NCBI GenBank assembly: GCA_025362705.1
Contig: JANYFH010000072.1
Location: 1 to 7,488 of the forward strand
Reading direction: 5' to 3'
DNA: 7,488 nt
Origin: Betaproteobacteria bacterium
Lineage (GTDB): Bacteria; Pseudomonadota; Gammaproteobacteria; Burkholderiales; Usitatibacteraceae
The position numbers and the translations under genes are program-made. This document shows positions 1-6,151 of the stretch, in pieces; positions within the stretch are counted from its first letter, which is position 1; each line of letters opens with the position of its first letter. Under the pieces are notes generated by a model that was given only the letters and a program-made list of their open reading frames with translations, ran no database searches and had not been told where the DNA came from.

Positions 1-124
1 AATGCCCGGTAGATCTCTTCCGCCAGCTCTTTTGAAATACCGTCGACCGCTGCAATGTCCTCAACACTGGCCGAGGCAATGGCGCGCATGCCGCCAAAGC
101 GTTGTAGCAAACTGGCGCGACGCA
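1..124 (-). pseudogene. uvrC: UvrC C-terminal fragment (truncated at its 5' side)
   Basis: Read on the - strand from about 122 down to 1, the frame encodes about 40 residues typical of the tandem helix-hairpin-helix DNA-binding end of UvrC, the excinuclease subunit that incises damaged DNA. The second half of the first HhH (RRASLLQRFGGMRA) is followed by the second HhH (SVEDIAAVDGISKELAEEIY). UvrC proteins normally end one to four residues after this point, so the stop codon probably lies just left of the window. The body of UvrC should lie at higher coordinates, but it is absent. The GIGPK that should precede RRA is missing in all three frames. The same frame meets a TAG stop at 162-164, and the + strand there encodes an AlkD protein. 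I infer a remnant of a truncated uvrC, or an assembly junction. Recognition of the family is fairly firm; the cause of truncation is unknown. Confidence 0.62.
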
Positions 125-136
125 ACTGGAGGCAGA

Positions 137-921
137 ATGGCAGCAAGCCCAAAGCGGAAAACTAGTCGCGCAGTAAACGCAAAGTCGCCAAAAGTATCTG
201 CGCGAGCGACATCCGCACAGACACTCGCTGCGCTCACCAAACTCGGCAGCGCTAGCGCAGCGACTTTCGCGCAACGATTTTTTAAGACCGGTGCGGGGCA
301 GTACGGCGAGGGCGATGCGTTCCTCGGCATCCGGTGCCGGTGTTGCGCGCATTCGCAGGCGATATGAAAGATGCGGGGATTGAAGTCGCGCTGCCGTTGT
401 TGAAATCAGGCTGGCACGAGGCACGCGCGGTCGCGCTGATGTTGCTGGTGCGCCTTTACCAGCGCGGCGATGAGCAGACGCAAAAAAGAATTTTTGATCT
501 CTATCTCAAGAGTACCAAATTCATCAACAACTGGGATCTGGTGGATATGTCTGCGGAGCATATCGTCGGCGGCTGGCTGACGGACAAGCCCGCGCTGCGA
601 AAAAATGTGCTCACACGGCTGGCGAAATCGAAATCGTTATGGGAGCGGCGCATCGCAATGCTGGCGACATTTCATTACATCAAACAGGGCGACATTGCCG
701 AGACCCTGCGTATCGCGAAGTTGCTGCTGAAGGATGAAGAGGACCTGATTCAAAAAGCCGTCGGCTGGATGCTGCGCGAAGTGGGCAAACGCGTGGACGA
801 GAAAGAAGAAGAAAATTTTCTCAATCGCCACTACCGCGAAATGCCGCGCACCATGTTGCGCTATGCGATTGAGCGGTTTAGCGAAACGAAACGAAAGCGC
901 TATCTGGCGGGATTGATATAG
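137..921 (+). pseudogene. AlkD-family DNA alkylation repair protein, disrupted by a -1 frameshift
   Basis: This is a HEAT-like-repeat DNA glycosylase of the AlkD family, which removes alkylated bases such as N3- and N7-alkylpurines without flipping them out. The start is ATG 137, preceded by GGAGG at 128-132. Frame one gives residues 1-66 and ends in the family motif FFKTGAGQYGEGDAFLGIR. The homology then continues one frame over from 334 (VPVLRAFAGDM) to the TAG at 919-921. Adding one base at 333-334 restores a 261-aa protein. In restored numbering Trp133, Asp137, Arg172 and Trp211 correspond, at a constant offset of 24, to Trp109, Asp113, Arg148 and Trp187 of Bacillus cereus AlkD as I recall them. 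The NNWDLVD and GWMLREVGK blocks are intact. The first 35 residues are a Lys/Ala/Ser-rich basic tail. The frameshift may be a real mutation or a sequencing error. A caller would probably report only 334-921 with a GTG start, which lacks a ribosome binding site. Confidence 0.85.
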
Positions 922-948
922 CGGATTGCACAGCATAATTTGATGCGG

Positions 949-970
949 AACGCCATTTGGCGGGCGTTTT
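949..970 (+). terminator. Candidate weak intrinsic terminator after the alkD-like gene
   Basis: AACGCC at 949-954 pairs perfectly with GGCGTT at 963-968 across an 8-nt loop, and the T run extends to 970. It sits 28 nt after the alkD stop. A shorter alternative pairs CGCC 951-954 with GGCG 959-962. The stem is short and the T tract is only four bases, so termination would be inefficient. Confidence 0.35.
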
Positions 971-1083
971 CAGACATATCCGGCCTGGAAGGCGCGCGGG
1001 TGCTTGTGTTTGCTGAAATTGTATTGTGGCGGCATTGTCGATGCTGTTACTCGATTGGTGCAACAGCCGATGCCATTCGCACA

Positions 1084-1111
1084 CCGACAGAAATCGCACC
1101 CATGTAATAAT
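1084..1111 (+). promoter_or_regulatory. Candidate extended -10 promoter for the four-gene cluster
   Basis: AATAAT at 1106-1111 matches the -10 consensus at five of six positions and is preceded by TG at 1103-1104 with the correct one-base gap, which is the extended -10 form. CCGACA at 1084-1089 matches four of six -35 positions, with a 16-nt spacer. Transcription would begin near 1118 and leave a leader of about 35 nt before ATG 1153. It was found by eye only. It lies in the sole sizeable gap upstream of the cluster, which fits its proposed role. Confidence 0.33.
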
Positions 1112-1152
1112 GCGTTACGCACCCCCGTCGCCAATCACAGACACGCACACAC

Positions 1153-1557
1153 ATGAAAACCAAAAGCTATCTCACCCTCGAAGATACCCAAAAAATCCTC
1201 GCTGCCGCCGAAGCGGAAGCGAAGAAAAACAACTGGGCCGTTTGTATCGCGGTCGTTGATGACGGCGGACACCTGCTGGGCTTCCTGCGCCTGGATGCCT
1301 GCGCCGCTTCAAGCGTTGCGTTTGCACAGGGCAAGGCATATAGCGCGGCCTTGCGTAGACGTCCAACCAAGAGCGACGAAGACATGGTCAACAACGGACG
1401 TTTCTCGGCGCTCTCAATGCCGGGCATCACGTTTCTAGAGGGTGGCGTGCCGATCGTGATTAATGGCGAGACCATCGGCGCAGTCGGTGTGTCGGGCGTG
1501 AAGTCATCCGACGACGCCATCATTGCGCAGGCCGGCATCAACGCCATTCTCGGTTAG
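1153..1557 (+). CDS. GlcG/HbpS-like (DUF336) protein
   Basis: The 134-aa product matches the usual size and pattern of the GlcG/HbpS (formerly DUF336) fold. It begins with a helix (LTLEDTQKILAAAEAEAKK), followed by the strand and turn WAVCIAVVDDGGHLLGFLRLD. Next comes a helix with the ASSVAFAQGKAYSAA pattern, then the Gly-rich segment FLEGGVPIVINGETIGAVGVSG and a final helix. Members include Streptomyces HbpS, a haem-binding, redox-sensing protein, and GlcG of glycolate operons, whose role is unclear. There is no signal peptide, so it is probably cytoplasmic, unlike HbpS. ATG 1153 lacks a good Shine-Dalgarno sequence but matches the start expected for the family. It heads a cluster whose next gene begins 4 nt after its stop. 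Haem binding is a family possibility and is not shown here. Confidence 0.87.
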   Translation: MKTKSYLTLEDTQKILAAAEAEAKKNNWAVCIAVVDDGGHLLGFLRLDACAASSVAFAQGKAYSAALRRRPTKSDEDMVNNGRFSALSMPGITFLEGGVPIVINGETIGAVGVSGVKSSDDAIIAQAGINAILG

Positions 1558-1561
1558 AAAA

Positions 1562-2305
1562 ATGCATTGCCCCAGTTGCAGCGTCACGATGGAATGCGTC
1601 GAACTTGCGTCGCATATTGGCACGCCGATAGAGATCGATGTTTGTCTGCCGTGTCATGTCATCTGGTTTGATAACATGGAAAGTACGTCGCTTTCGCCGG
1701 GCTCCGTGATTGAGATGTTCAAGCGTATCCACGCCGCGCGCGACGATGGGCGCAACCTGCTGAAGATGGTGGTTGACTGTCCGCGGTGCGCGACTTCTCT
1801 CAAGAACACGACCGATCTCGCCAAGGGCGGGCATTTTTCTTACTCGCGATGTGCAAACGGGCACGGACGGCTCATCAGCTTCACGCAGTTCCTGCGCGAA
1901 AAAAACTTTATTCGCAGTTTGCAGCCGTTTGAAATTTCCGCGCTGTCGATTAAAGTAAAACAGATTCGCTGTTCCAGTTGCGGCGGCCCGATCAGTCTTG
2001 AAACTGACAAAGCGTGCACACATTGTGGTTCCGCCATATCGGTACTCGATGAAGCCGCCGTGGAGAAAGCGTTGGCCGCGCTGCATGCCAAGGAAGTTCA
2101 GCGCACCACACCCGATCCCGCGTTGATGAATGAATCGCTGCTCTCGGCTGAGGCAAGTGCCCACCGCGCACGCCTCCTGCAAGGCGTGCCGCACAAACAA
2201 CCCGGCCCGCTGGATTGGCTCAGCACTACTTCCTCAAGCAGTGGCCTCGCCGATCTGGTTGAACTGGGAATCGGCGCCGCACTCTCGGCATTGCTGAGTG
2301 ACTAA
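1562..2305 (+). CDS. Triple zinc-ribbon protein of unknown function (zf-TFIIB-like N-terminus)
   Basis: The product is 247 aa from ATG 1562. I chose this start over an upstream in-frame start because it opens directly on the zinc motif (MHCPSC) and follows the previous stop by 4 nt, which suggests translational coupling. Three zinc-ribbon-like knuckle pairs are visible. The first is Cys3/Cys6 with Cys28/Cys31, followed by a WFDN stretch as in zf-TFIIB domains (usually WLDxGE). The second is Cys73/Cys76 with Cys97/His101. The third is Cys137/Cys140 with Cys152/Cys155, the compact CSSCGG...CTHCGS form. The remaining 90 residues are Ala/Leu-rich, then Ser-rich, and end in an amphipathic stretch (LADLVELGIGAALSALL). 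There is no signal peptide. Structural zinc binding is the safe inference. Whether it binds nucleic acid, protein or metal for delivery is unknown. Confidence 0.85.
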   Translation: MHCPSCSVTMECVELASHIGTPIEIDVCLPCHVIWFDNMESTSLSPGSVIEMFKRIHAARDDGRNLLKMVVDCPRCATSLKNTTDLAKGGHFSYSRCANGHGRLISFTQFLREKNFIRSLQPFEISALSIKVKQIRCSSCGGPISLETDKACTHCGSAISVLDEAAVEKALAALHAKEVQRTTPDPALMNESLLSAEASAHRARLLQGVPHKQPGPLDWLSTTSSSSGLADLVELGIGAALSALLSD

Positions 2306-2316
2306 GCTGACAGCGC

Positions 2317-3051
2317 ATGAATCTCGCCATCGTGACAGGAACGACCAAGGGTCTGGGCGCAGCGCTTGCGGATGTTTTGGTGGCCGACGCAAATAATTTC
2401 GTCGTCACGCTGTCGCGCGCACCGACCGCCGGAACGGGGCCATTCAATTTCAATCTCGACGTAGGCGACCTTGACGCCATTGCGCCTGCTTTCGCGCTGG
2501 TTGTGGCCTGCATCGGCCAACAGCGTTTTGATCGGGCGGTGCTCATCAATAATGCCGGCGTGGCCTCGCCGGTCGGTGGGTTCGATCAAATCGACGCCGC
2601 CGCGACTGGCAGGAACCTGATCGTAAATGTGGCGGCACCCATGGTTCTCACGCGCTTGTTTGCTCTTGCCACACGGCAGTTGGCTGCGCGGCGCCTGGTC
2701 GTGAACATTTCGTCGGGTGCAGCCAAGCGCGCAGTAGCCGGCTGGTCCGCATACTGCGCGTCCAAAGCCGCGTTGGAAATGGCCACACGCGTGGCGGCAA
2801 TCGAGGCGGCAAGCAATGATCCGACGCTGGCAATTTGTTCGCTGGCGCCCGGTGTCGTGGATACACCGATGCAGACATTAATTCGCAGCGCCAGCGAAAC
2901 CGAATTTCCCGACGTCGCGCGATTTCGCGCGATGAAAGCTGATGGCGTGTTGCGGGATGCGCACGACGTGGCGCGCGACATCGTAAATTTGATCGAAGCA
3001 AACAGACTCACCAACGGTGGTAATTTTGATATAAGGGAATTGACTCAATGA
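2317..3051 (+). CDS. SDR-family oxidoreductase, benzil/sepiapterin-reductase-like
   Basis: This is a 244-aa classical short-chain dehydrogenase/reductase. The Rossmann glycine motif TGTTKGLG is at residues 7-14 and NNAG at 78-81. The catalytic set is Asn104, Ser132 or Ser133, Tyr146 and Lys150 (YCASK), and APGVVDTPMQ follows at 177-186. The combination of NISSGAAK, GWSAYCASK, a VVDTPMQ segment, a DVARFRAMKADG segment and a terminal DIRE resembles Bacillus benzil reductase (YueD) and sepiapterin reductase more than FabG-type enzymes, so an NADPH-dependent carbonyl or dicarbonyl reductase is likely. The substrate cannot be told. ATG 2317 lies 11 nt after the zinc-ribbon gene, with no clear Shine-Dalgarno. 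The stop overlaps the next start as ATGA (3048-3051), so the two are probably translated together. Confidence 0.9.
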   Translation: MNLAIVTGTTKGLGAALADVLVADANNFVVTLSRAPTAGTGPFNFNLDVGDLDAIAPAFALVVACIGQQRFDRAVLINNAGVASPVGGFDQIDAAATGRNLIVNVAAPMVLTRLFALATRQLAARRLVVNISSGAAKRAVAGWSAYCASKAALEMATRVAAIEAASNDPTLAICSLAPGVVDTPMQTLIRSASETEFPDVARFRAMKADGVLRDAHDVARDIVNLIEANRLTNGGNFDIRELTQ

Positions 3052-3599
3052 CGGTTCAGGCAAAAGCAAAAAAACATACGAAGCTTCATTATTGCGATGT
3101 AAATATTTGTGAGGGAATTTGTTGTTCGGACGGCGCATTTTTGCTGGATGAGGAGGTGCGATTGATACATCGTGTGGTCGGGAAAAACCCCGAGCATTTT
3201 GCGCTGCTGCCGGGAAACTACATCATCGACGGCGAATGGGAAGGCGAAACCGGGCCGCAGACGAACGTGCGTGAATTTGTTTATCAGGACAAACCGGCAC
3301 ATTTCAAAAACACCCGCTGCGTGTTCACCGAAGCCGATGGAAAATGTTCCCTGCAGACGCTGGCAGTGAAGCAGGGCGTACACAAGTGGAAATACAAGCC
3401 CATGGGTTGCTGGTTGTTCCCGCTGGTGTCAGATGAAAAAGGTTTGGTTGCACCGCCACGTACGCGGCGCGATGATCCCAATAACCTCGGCAAACGCTAC
3501 CCGGGATTTTCGACCTCCACGCCGTGCGGGAAGCATTCGGAAAAAGGCAAGGTCTGGTGGATTGCGCTGAAGGAAGAAGTGGCGGAGTATCGCAGTTAG
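3048..3599 (+). CDS. Cysteine-cluster protein (YkgJ/DUF3109-like)
   Basis: The 183-aa product has eight cysteines: 16, 21, 25, 26, 91, 100, 121 and 160. The opening CDVNICEGICC, the later Cys91-Cys100 pair in CVFTEADGKC and the KPMGCWLFPL block match the layout of YkgJ-type (CxxxCxxCC) and DUF3109 proteins, which are thought to bind zinc or an iron-sulphur centre and have no firmly known reaction. Cys160 lies in TPCGKH, and the C-terminus is short and lacks a signal peptide or membrane helix. ATG 3048 overlaps the SDR stop by 4 nt. AAGGGA at 3033-3038, inside the SDR gene, is a suitable ribosome binding site 9 nt away. It is the last gene of the cluster. The cluster-binding family is likely; the exact subfamily is uncertain. 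Confidence 0.84.
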   Translation: MTVQAKAKKHTKLHYCDVNICEGICCSDGAFLLDEEVRLIHRVVGKNPEHFALLPGNYIIDGEWEGETGPQTNVREFVYQDKPAHFKNTRCVFTEADGKCSLQTLAVKQGVHKWKYKPMGCWLFPLVSDEKGLVAPPRTRRDDPNNLGKRYPGFSTSTPCGKHSEKGKVWWIALKEEVAEYRS

Positions 3600-3658
3600 A
3601 GGCGCCGGATTTTCTGTTGATTGGACTGCCAGTTTTTTTGCGTATCTTCGTTGCTACC

Positions 3659-3702
3659 ACCCCCTCTCCCTCCGTGGGAGAGAGATCGAGGGAGAGGGGG
3701 GT
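3659..3702. repeat. REP-like palindromic intergenic element with two alternative hairpins
   Basis: CCCCCTCTCCCTC at 3660-3672 pairs with GAGGGAGAGGGGG at 3688-3700, 13 perfect base pairs around a 15-nt loop. The loop itself contains GGGAGAG (3676-3682), which can instead pair with CTCTCCC at 3664-3670 around a 5-nt loop. The arm can therefore fold locally or over the longer distance, but not both. Elements of this CCCTCTCCC/GGGAGAGGG type are dispersed between genes in many proteobacteria. Only one copy is in this window, so its status as a repeat is inferred from type. No T tract follows it. It sits between the cysteine-cluster gene and the c-di-GMP gene and could stabilise the upstream mRNA or attenuate read-through. 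Confidence 0.72.
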
Positions 3703-3747
3703 GCAGAGTAGCCGCGATATATGAAGTTGAATCAATGACCATGAATT

Positions 3748-5868
3748 ATGCCCAGTAACAATGAACTCCCGCTGATTGCCGATTTGCAACTCAGGCTGCA
3801 ACATGCCGAGGGCAATTACGCGGTAATGGTCGAGGCATTTGAGCATCTCGAGTCTGGCGTGGTGCTCTATGGCGCTGACGACCGCATCGTATTTTGCAAC
3901 CGGCGTTTTCGCGAAATCTACAACGAAGTCGCCGATATGCTGTTGCCGGGAATGCTCTACGCGGACATTGCGCGGGCATTTTACCAGCGCGGCTTCGAGC
4001 ATCGAACCAATCTCGACGAAGAAAGTTACGTCAGGAGTCGGATTGAAAAACACCTCGATCCCAACGAAGGAGACTACGAATATTTATACGGTGATGATGT
4101 TTGGCTACTGGTGTCGGATCGTAAAACCGCAGATGGTGGCGTGATCGGTTTCAGGCTCGACATCACCGCACGCAAGCGCGCTGAAGAAAAATTGGCCGAG
4201 AGCGAACAACGATTGCAGAGTCTGCTCGACTTGTCGTCCGACTGGGTTTGGGAGCAGGACGAACATTTTCGGTTCACGCATATTTCCGAAGGCATGTTGC
4301 GTTCAGCGGGTGTTGATCCCAATGACCGCTACGGTGTGCCGCGTTGGGAAATTCCCTATGTGGGTATCACCAAAGAGCAGATGGATGAACACCGCCGTCA
4401 AGTCGAAGCGCATGAACCGATCCGCGATTTTCAATATGCATTTGCAATGCCCAACGGAGAAATCAGCTGGGTCAGCGTCTCCGGCGTGCCGATGTTCAAC
4501 GCGCAGGGCGTGTTCGCGGGCTATCGTGGTGTCGGCAGCAATATCAGCGAAAAAAAACGCACTGAGGCGCGTATCCGCGAACTGGCCGAATACGATTTTC
4601 TGACGGGATTGCCAAACCGGATTTTGCTTGCCGCACGTTTCGATTTCGCCGTGCGCCAGGCCAAGCGCGGCAATGCCGGCAACAGCAGCGGGATTTCGCT
4701 GCTGTTCATCGACCTTGATCGTTTCAAGAATATCAATGACTCACTGGGCCACCATGTCGGCGACCAGATCCTTGTCGAAACTGCCAACCGCCTTACCAAG
4801 GCAATGCGCGCCACCGATACGGTTTCACGCCACGGCGGTGATGAATTCATCGTACTGTTGCCCGGTGTTGCCGAAAGCAAAGACCTGGCCGGCATCACCA
4901 ACCTCATCCTCGAGAGTTTGGCCAGCCCTTTTCAAATTGCCGGACACGAATTGACAGTGACACCCTCCATCGGCATCACCATCTGGCCTGACGACGGCGC
5001 AGATCTGGCCGCGCTCGTCAAAAATGCTGATCTGGCGATGTATCACTCCAAAGCCGAAGGTCGCAATCAGTTCAGTTTTTTCCGCGCCGAGATGAACGAA
5101 AAAGTTGTTGAGCGACTGTCGATCGAAAATGCCTTGCGGCGCGCCTTACCGCGAAATGAATTCAGCCTCGTGTATCAACCGATTTTTCAGCTACCTGAAC
5201 GGCGAATAGTCGGTGTGGAATCGTTGCTGCGCTGGAATAGCGAGACGCTGGGCCAGGTGTTGCCGATGCGCTTCATTCATGTCGCCGAAGAAACCGGATT
5301 GATTGTTGCCATTGGTGAATGGGTTGCGCGGGAGGCGATCAGTCAATTGCGCCAGTGGCGCGAGGCGGGCCTGGACCATTTTCCGGTGACGATCAACGTG
5401 TCGGCCATGCAATTCAAAACGCGCAGACTGGTTGACGTATTGCTGGCAGCAGTGACCCAAAACGGGCTTAGCCCTTCCGACGTGGAAATCGAGCTTACCG
5501 AAAGCGCGCTGGTCAGCGAGGGCGATAGCACGATGAGCACGCTCTATGAATTGGCGACCTATGGTTTCCGCCTGGTCATTGACGATTTTGGTACTGGCTA
5601 TTCGAATCTGGCGTACCTCAAGCGCTTCAATATTGCCAAGCTCAAAATCGATCAGTCGTTCGTGCGTGACATCACCACCGACCCGAATGATGCCGCGATT
5701 ACACGTGGCATTGTCAGTCTGGCAAAAAGCCTCGGTATGCATGTCGTCGCCGAAGGCGTGGAGCACGCGGCGCAACTCGAATTTTTGATTGCGACCGGTT
5801 GTGAGCAAGCGCAGGGCTATCTGCTGTCGCGGCCTTTATTGCCGTTGGTGCTGCAAGAGAATTATTGA
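3748..5868 (+). CDS. PAS-PAS-GGDEF-EAL c-di-GMP cyclase/phosphodiesterase
   Basis: This 706-aa protein has no membrane segment and is likely a cytoplasmic sensor that makes and/or degrades c-di-GMP. PAS 1 spans about 24-147 (type with FxxLExGVVLYGADDRIVFCNRRF) and PAS 2 about 148-285, each ending in a DIT/NIS linker helix. GGDEF spans about 285-450 and is intact: DLTGLPNR-like (DFLTGLPNR), Asp322 in DLDRFKNIND, and GGDEF at 363-367. An I-site RATD at 354-357 lies five residues before GGDEF, predicting product inhibition. EAL spans about 455-705. The signature reads ESLLR at 491-495 in place of EALxR, but Glu491, Asn550, Glu585 in ELTES, Asp612/Asp613 in DDFGTGYS, Lys633, Glu669/Glu672 in EGVE, and Gln689 are present, so it should be active. 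ATG 3748 has no Shine-Dalgarno sequence. The signal sensed is unknown. It appears to be a single-gene unit. Confidence 0.95.
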   Translation: MPSNNELPLIADLQLRLQHAEGNYAVMVEAFEHLESGVVLYGADDRIVFCNRRFREIYNEVADMLLPGMLYADIARAFYQRGFEHRTNLDEESYVRSRIEKHLDPNEGDYEYLYGDDVWLLVSDRKTADGGVIGFRLDITARKRAEEKLAESEQRLQSLLDLSSDWVWEQDEHFRFTHISEGMLRSAGVDPNDRYGVPRWEIPYVGITKEQMDEHRRQVEAHEPIRDFQYAFAMPNGEISWVSVSGVPMFNAQGVFAGYRGVGSNISEKKRTEARIRELAEYDFLTGLPNRILLAARFDFAVRQAKRGNAGNSSGISLLFIDLDRFKNINDSLGHHVGDQILVETANRLTKAMRATDTVSRHGGDEFIVLLPGVAESKDLAGITNLILESLASPFQIAGHELTVTPSIGITIWPDDGADLAALVKNADLAMYHSKAEGRNQFSFFRAEMNEKVVERLSIENALRRALPRNEFSLVYQPIFQLPERRIVGVESLLRWNSETLGQVLPMRFIHVAEETGLIVAIGEWVAREAISQLRQWREAGLDHFPVTINVSAMQFKTRRLVDVLLAAVTQNGLSPSDVEIELTESALVSEGDSTMSTLYELATYGFRLVIDDFGTGYSNLAYLKRFNIAKLKIDQSFVRDITTDPNDAAITRGIVSLAKSLGMHVVAEGVEHAAQLEFLIATGCEQAQGYLLSRPLLPLVLQENY

Positions 5869-5913
5869 GCAGCGTGTTATCGTAGATATAAACCTCTCAT
5901 CTCGACTGCCCAA

Positions 5914-6150
5914 ATGCCAACCTACAAACTGCAAGTGCAGGAAGACGAAAAAAACGCCACACTCTGGCACGACGTAAATTCCGCCACCGGCTCACCGCTG
6001 TTATTTCAGGACGAGACTATCGCGCGTGCCAAGCTGGAAGAACTTTTTCCGGTGCTGGTGAAGCTGGAGCGGTTTGCGTCCGGCCCGAAGCGCACGCGCG
6101 TAATCATCGTCAACCCGTATCAGGATATAGACTCCGAAAAGGATAAATAA
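5914..6150 (+). CDS. Small conserved-looking protein of unknown function
   Basis: The 78-aa product is not one I recognise. It starts with a beta-like stretch (MPTYKLQVQEDE), then LWHDVNSATGSPLLFQDE, a probable helix (TIARAKLEELFPVLVKLERF), and a basic turn (GPKRTR) leading into a hydrophobic strand RVIIVNPYQD. The tail is acidic and charged. A beta-alpha-beta arrangement is likely. There are no cysteines, signal peptide or membrane helix. ATG 5914 has no clear Shine-Dalgarno. The gene is judged real because the next gene starts 2 nt after its stop and takes its ribosome binding site (AAGGA at 6139-6143) from inside this one, the frame is fully open, and the composition is protein-like. It may work with the aldo/keto reductase that follows. 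Confidence 0.7.
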   Translation: MPTYKLQVQEDEKNATLWHDVNSATGSPLLFQDETIARAKLEELFPVLVKLERFASGPKRTRVIIVNPYQDIDSEKDK

Positions 6151-6151
6151 C

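Noticed and set aside
2..136. Possible + strand N-terminal extension of the AlkD-like gene from position 2
   Set aside because: ATG 137 has a good GGAGG ahead of it, and the 2-124 stretch makes sense only as UvrC on the opposite strand.
1523..1561. Earlier in-frame start for the zinc-ribbon protein, overlapping the DUF336 gene
   Set aside because: The extra 13 residues look like out-of-frame coding of the upstream gene, and the zinc motif begins at Met of ATG 1562.
1538..2200. - strand open frame of 220 codons opposite the zinc-ribbon gene
   Set aside because: The + strand frame has three ordered zinc-ribbon motifs, while this one has no domain pattern.
3601..3639. T run of seven at 3633-3639 as an intrinsic terminator after the cysteine-cluster gene
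   Set aside because: No stable stem ends next to the T run; only three-base pairings such as TGG/CCA are available.
3700..3747. AT-rich GATATATG region as the -10 of the PAS-GGDEF-EAL gene
   Set aside because: There is no -35-like hexamer at the right distance because that position falls in the G-rich palindrome arm.
3325..4053. - strand open frame of 242 codons crossing the cysteine-cluster gene, the palindrome and the start of the PAS gene
   Set aside because: It crosses two well-supported + strand genes and an intergenic repeat, and shows no family motif.
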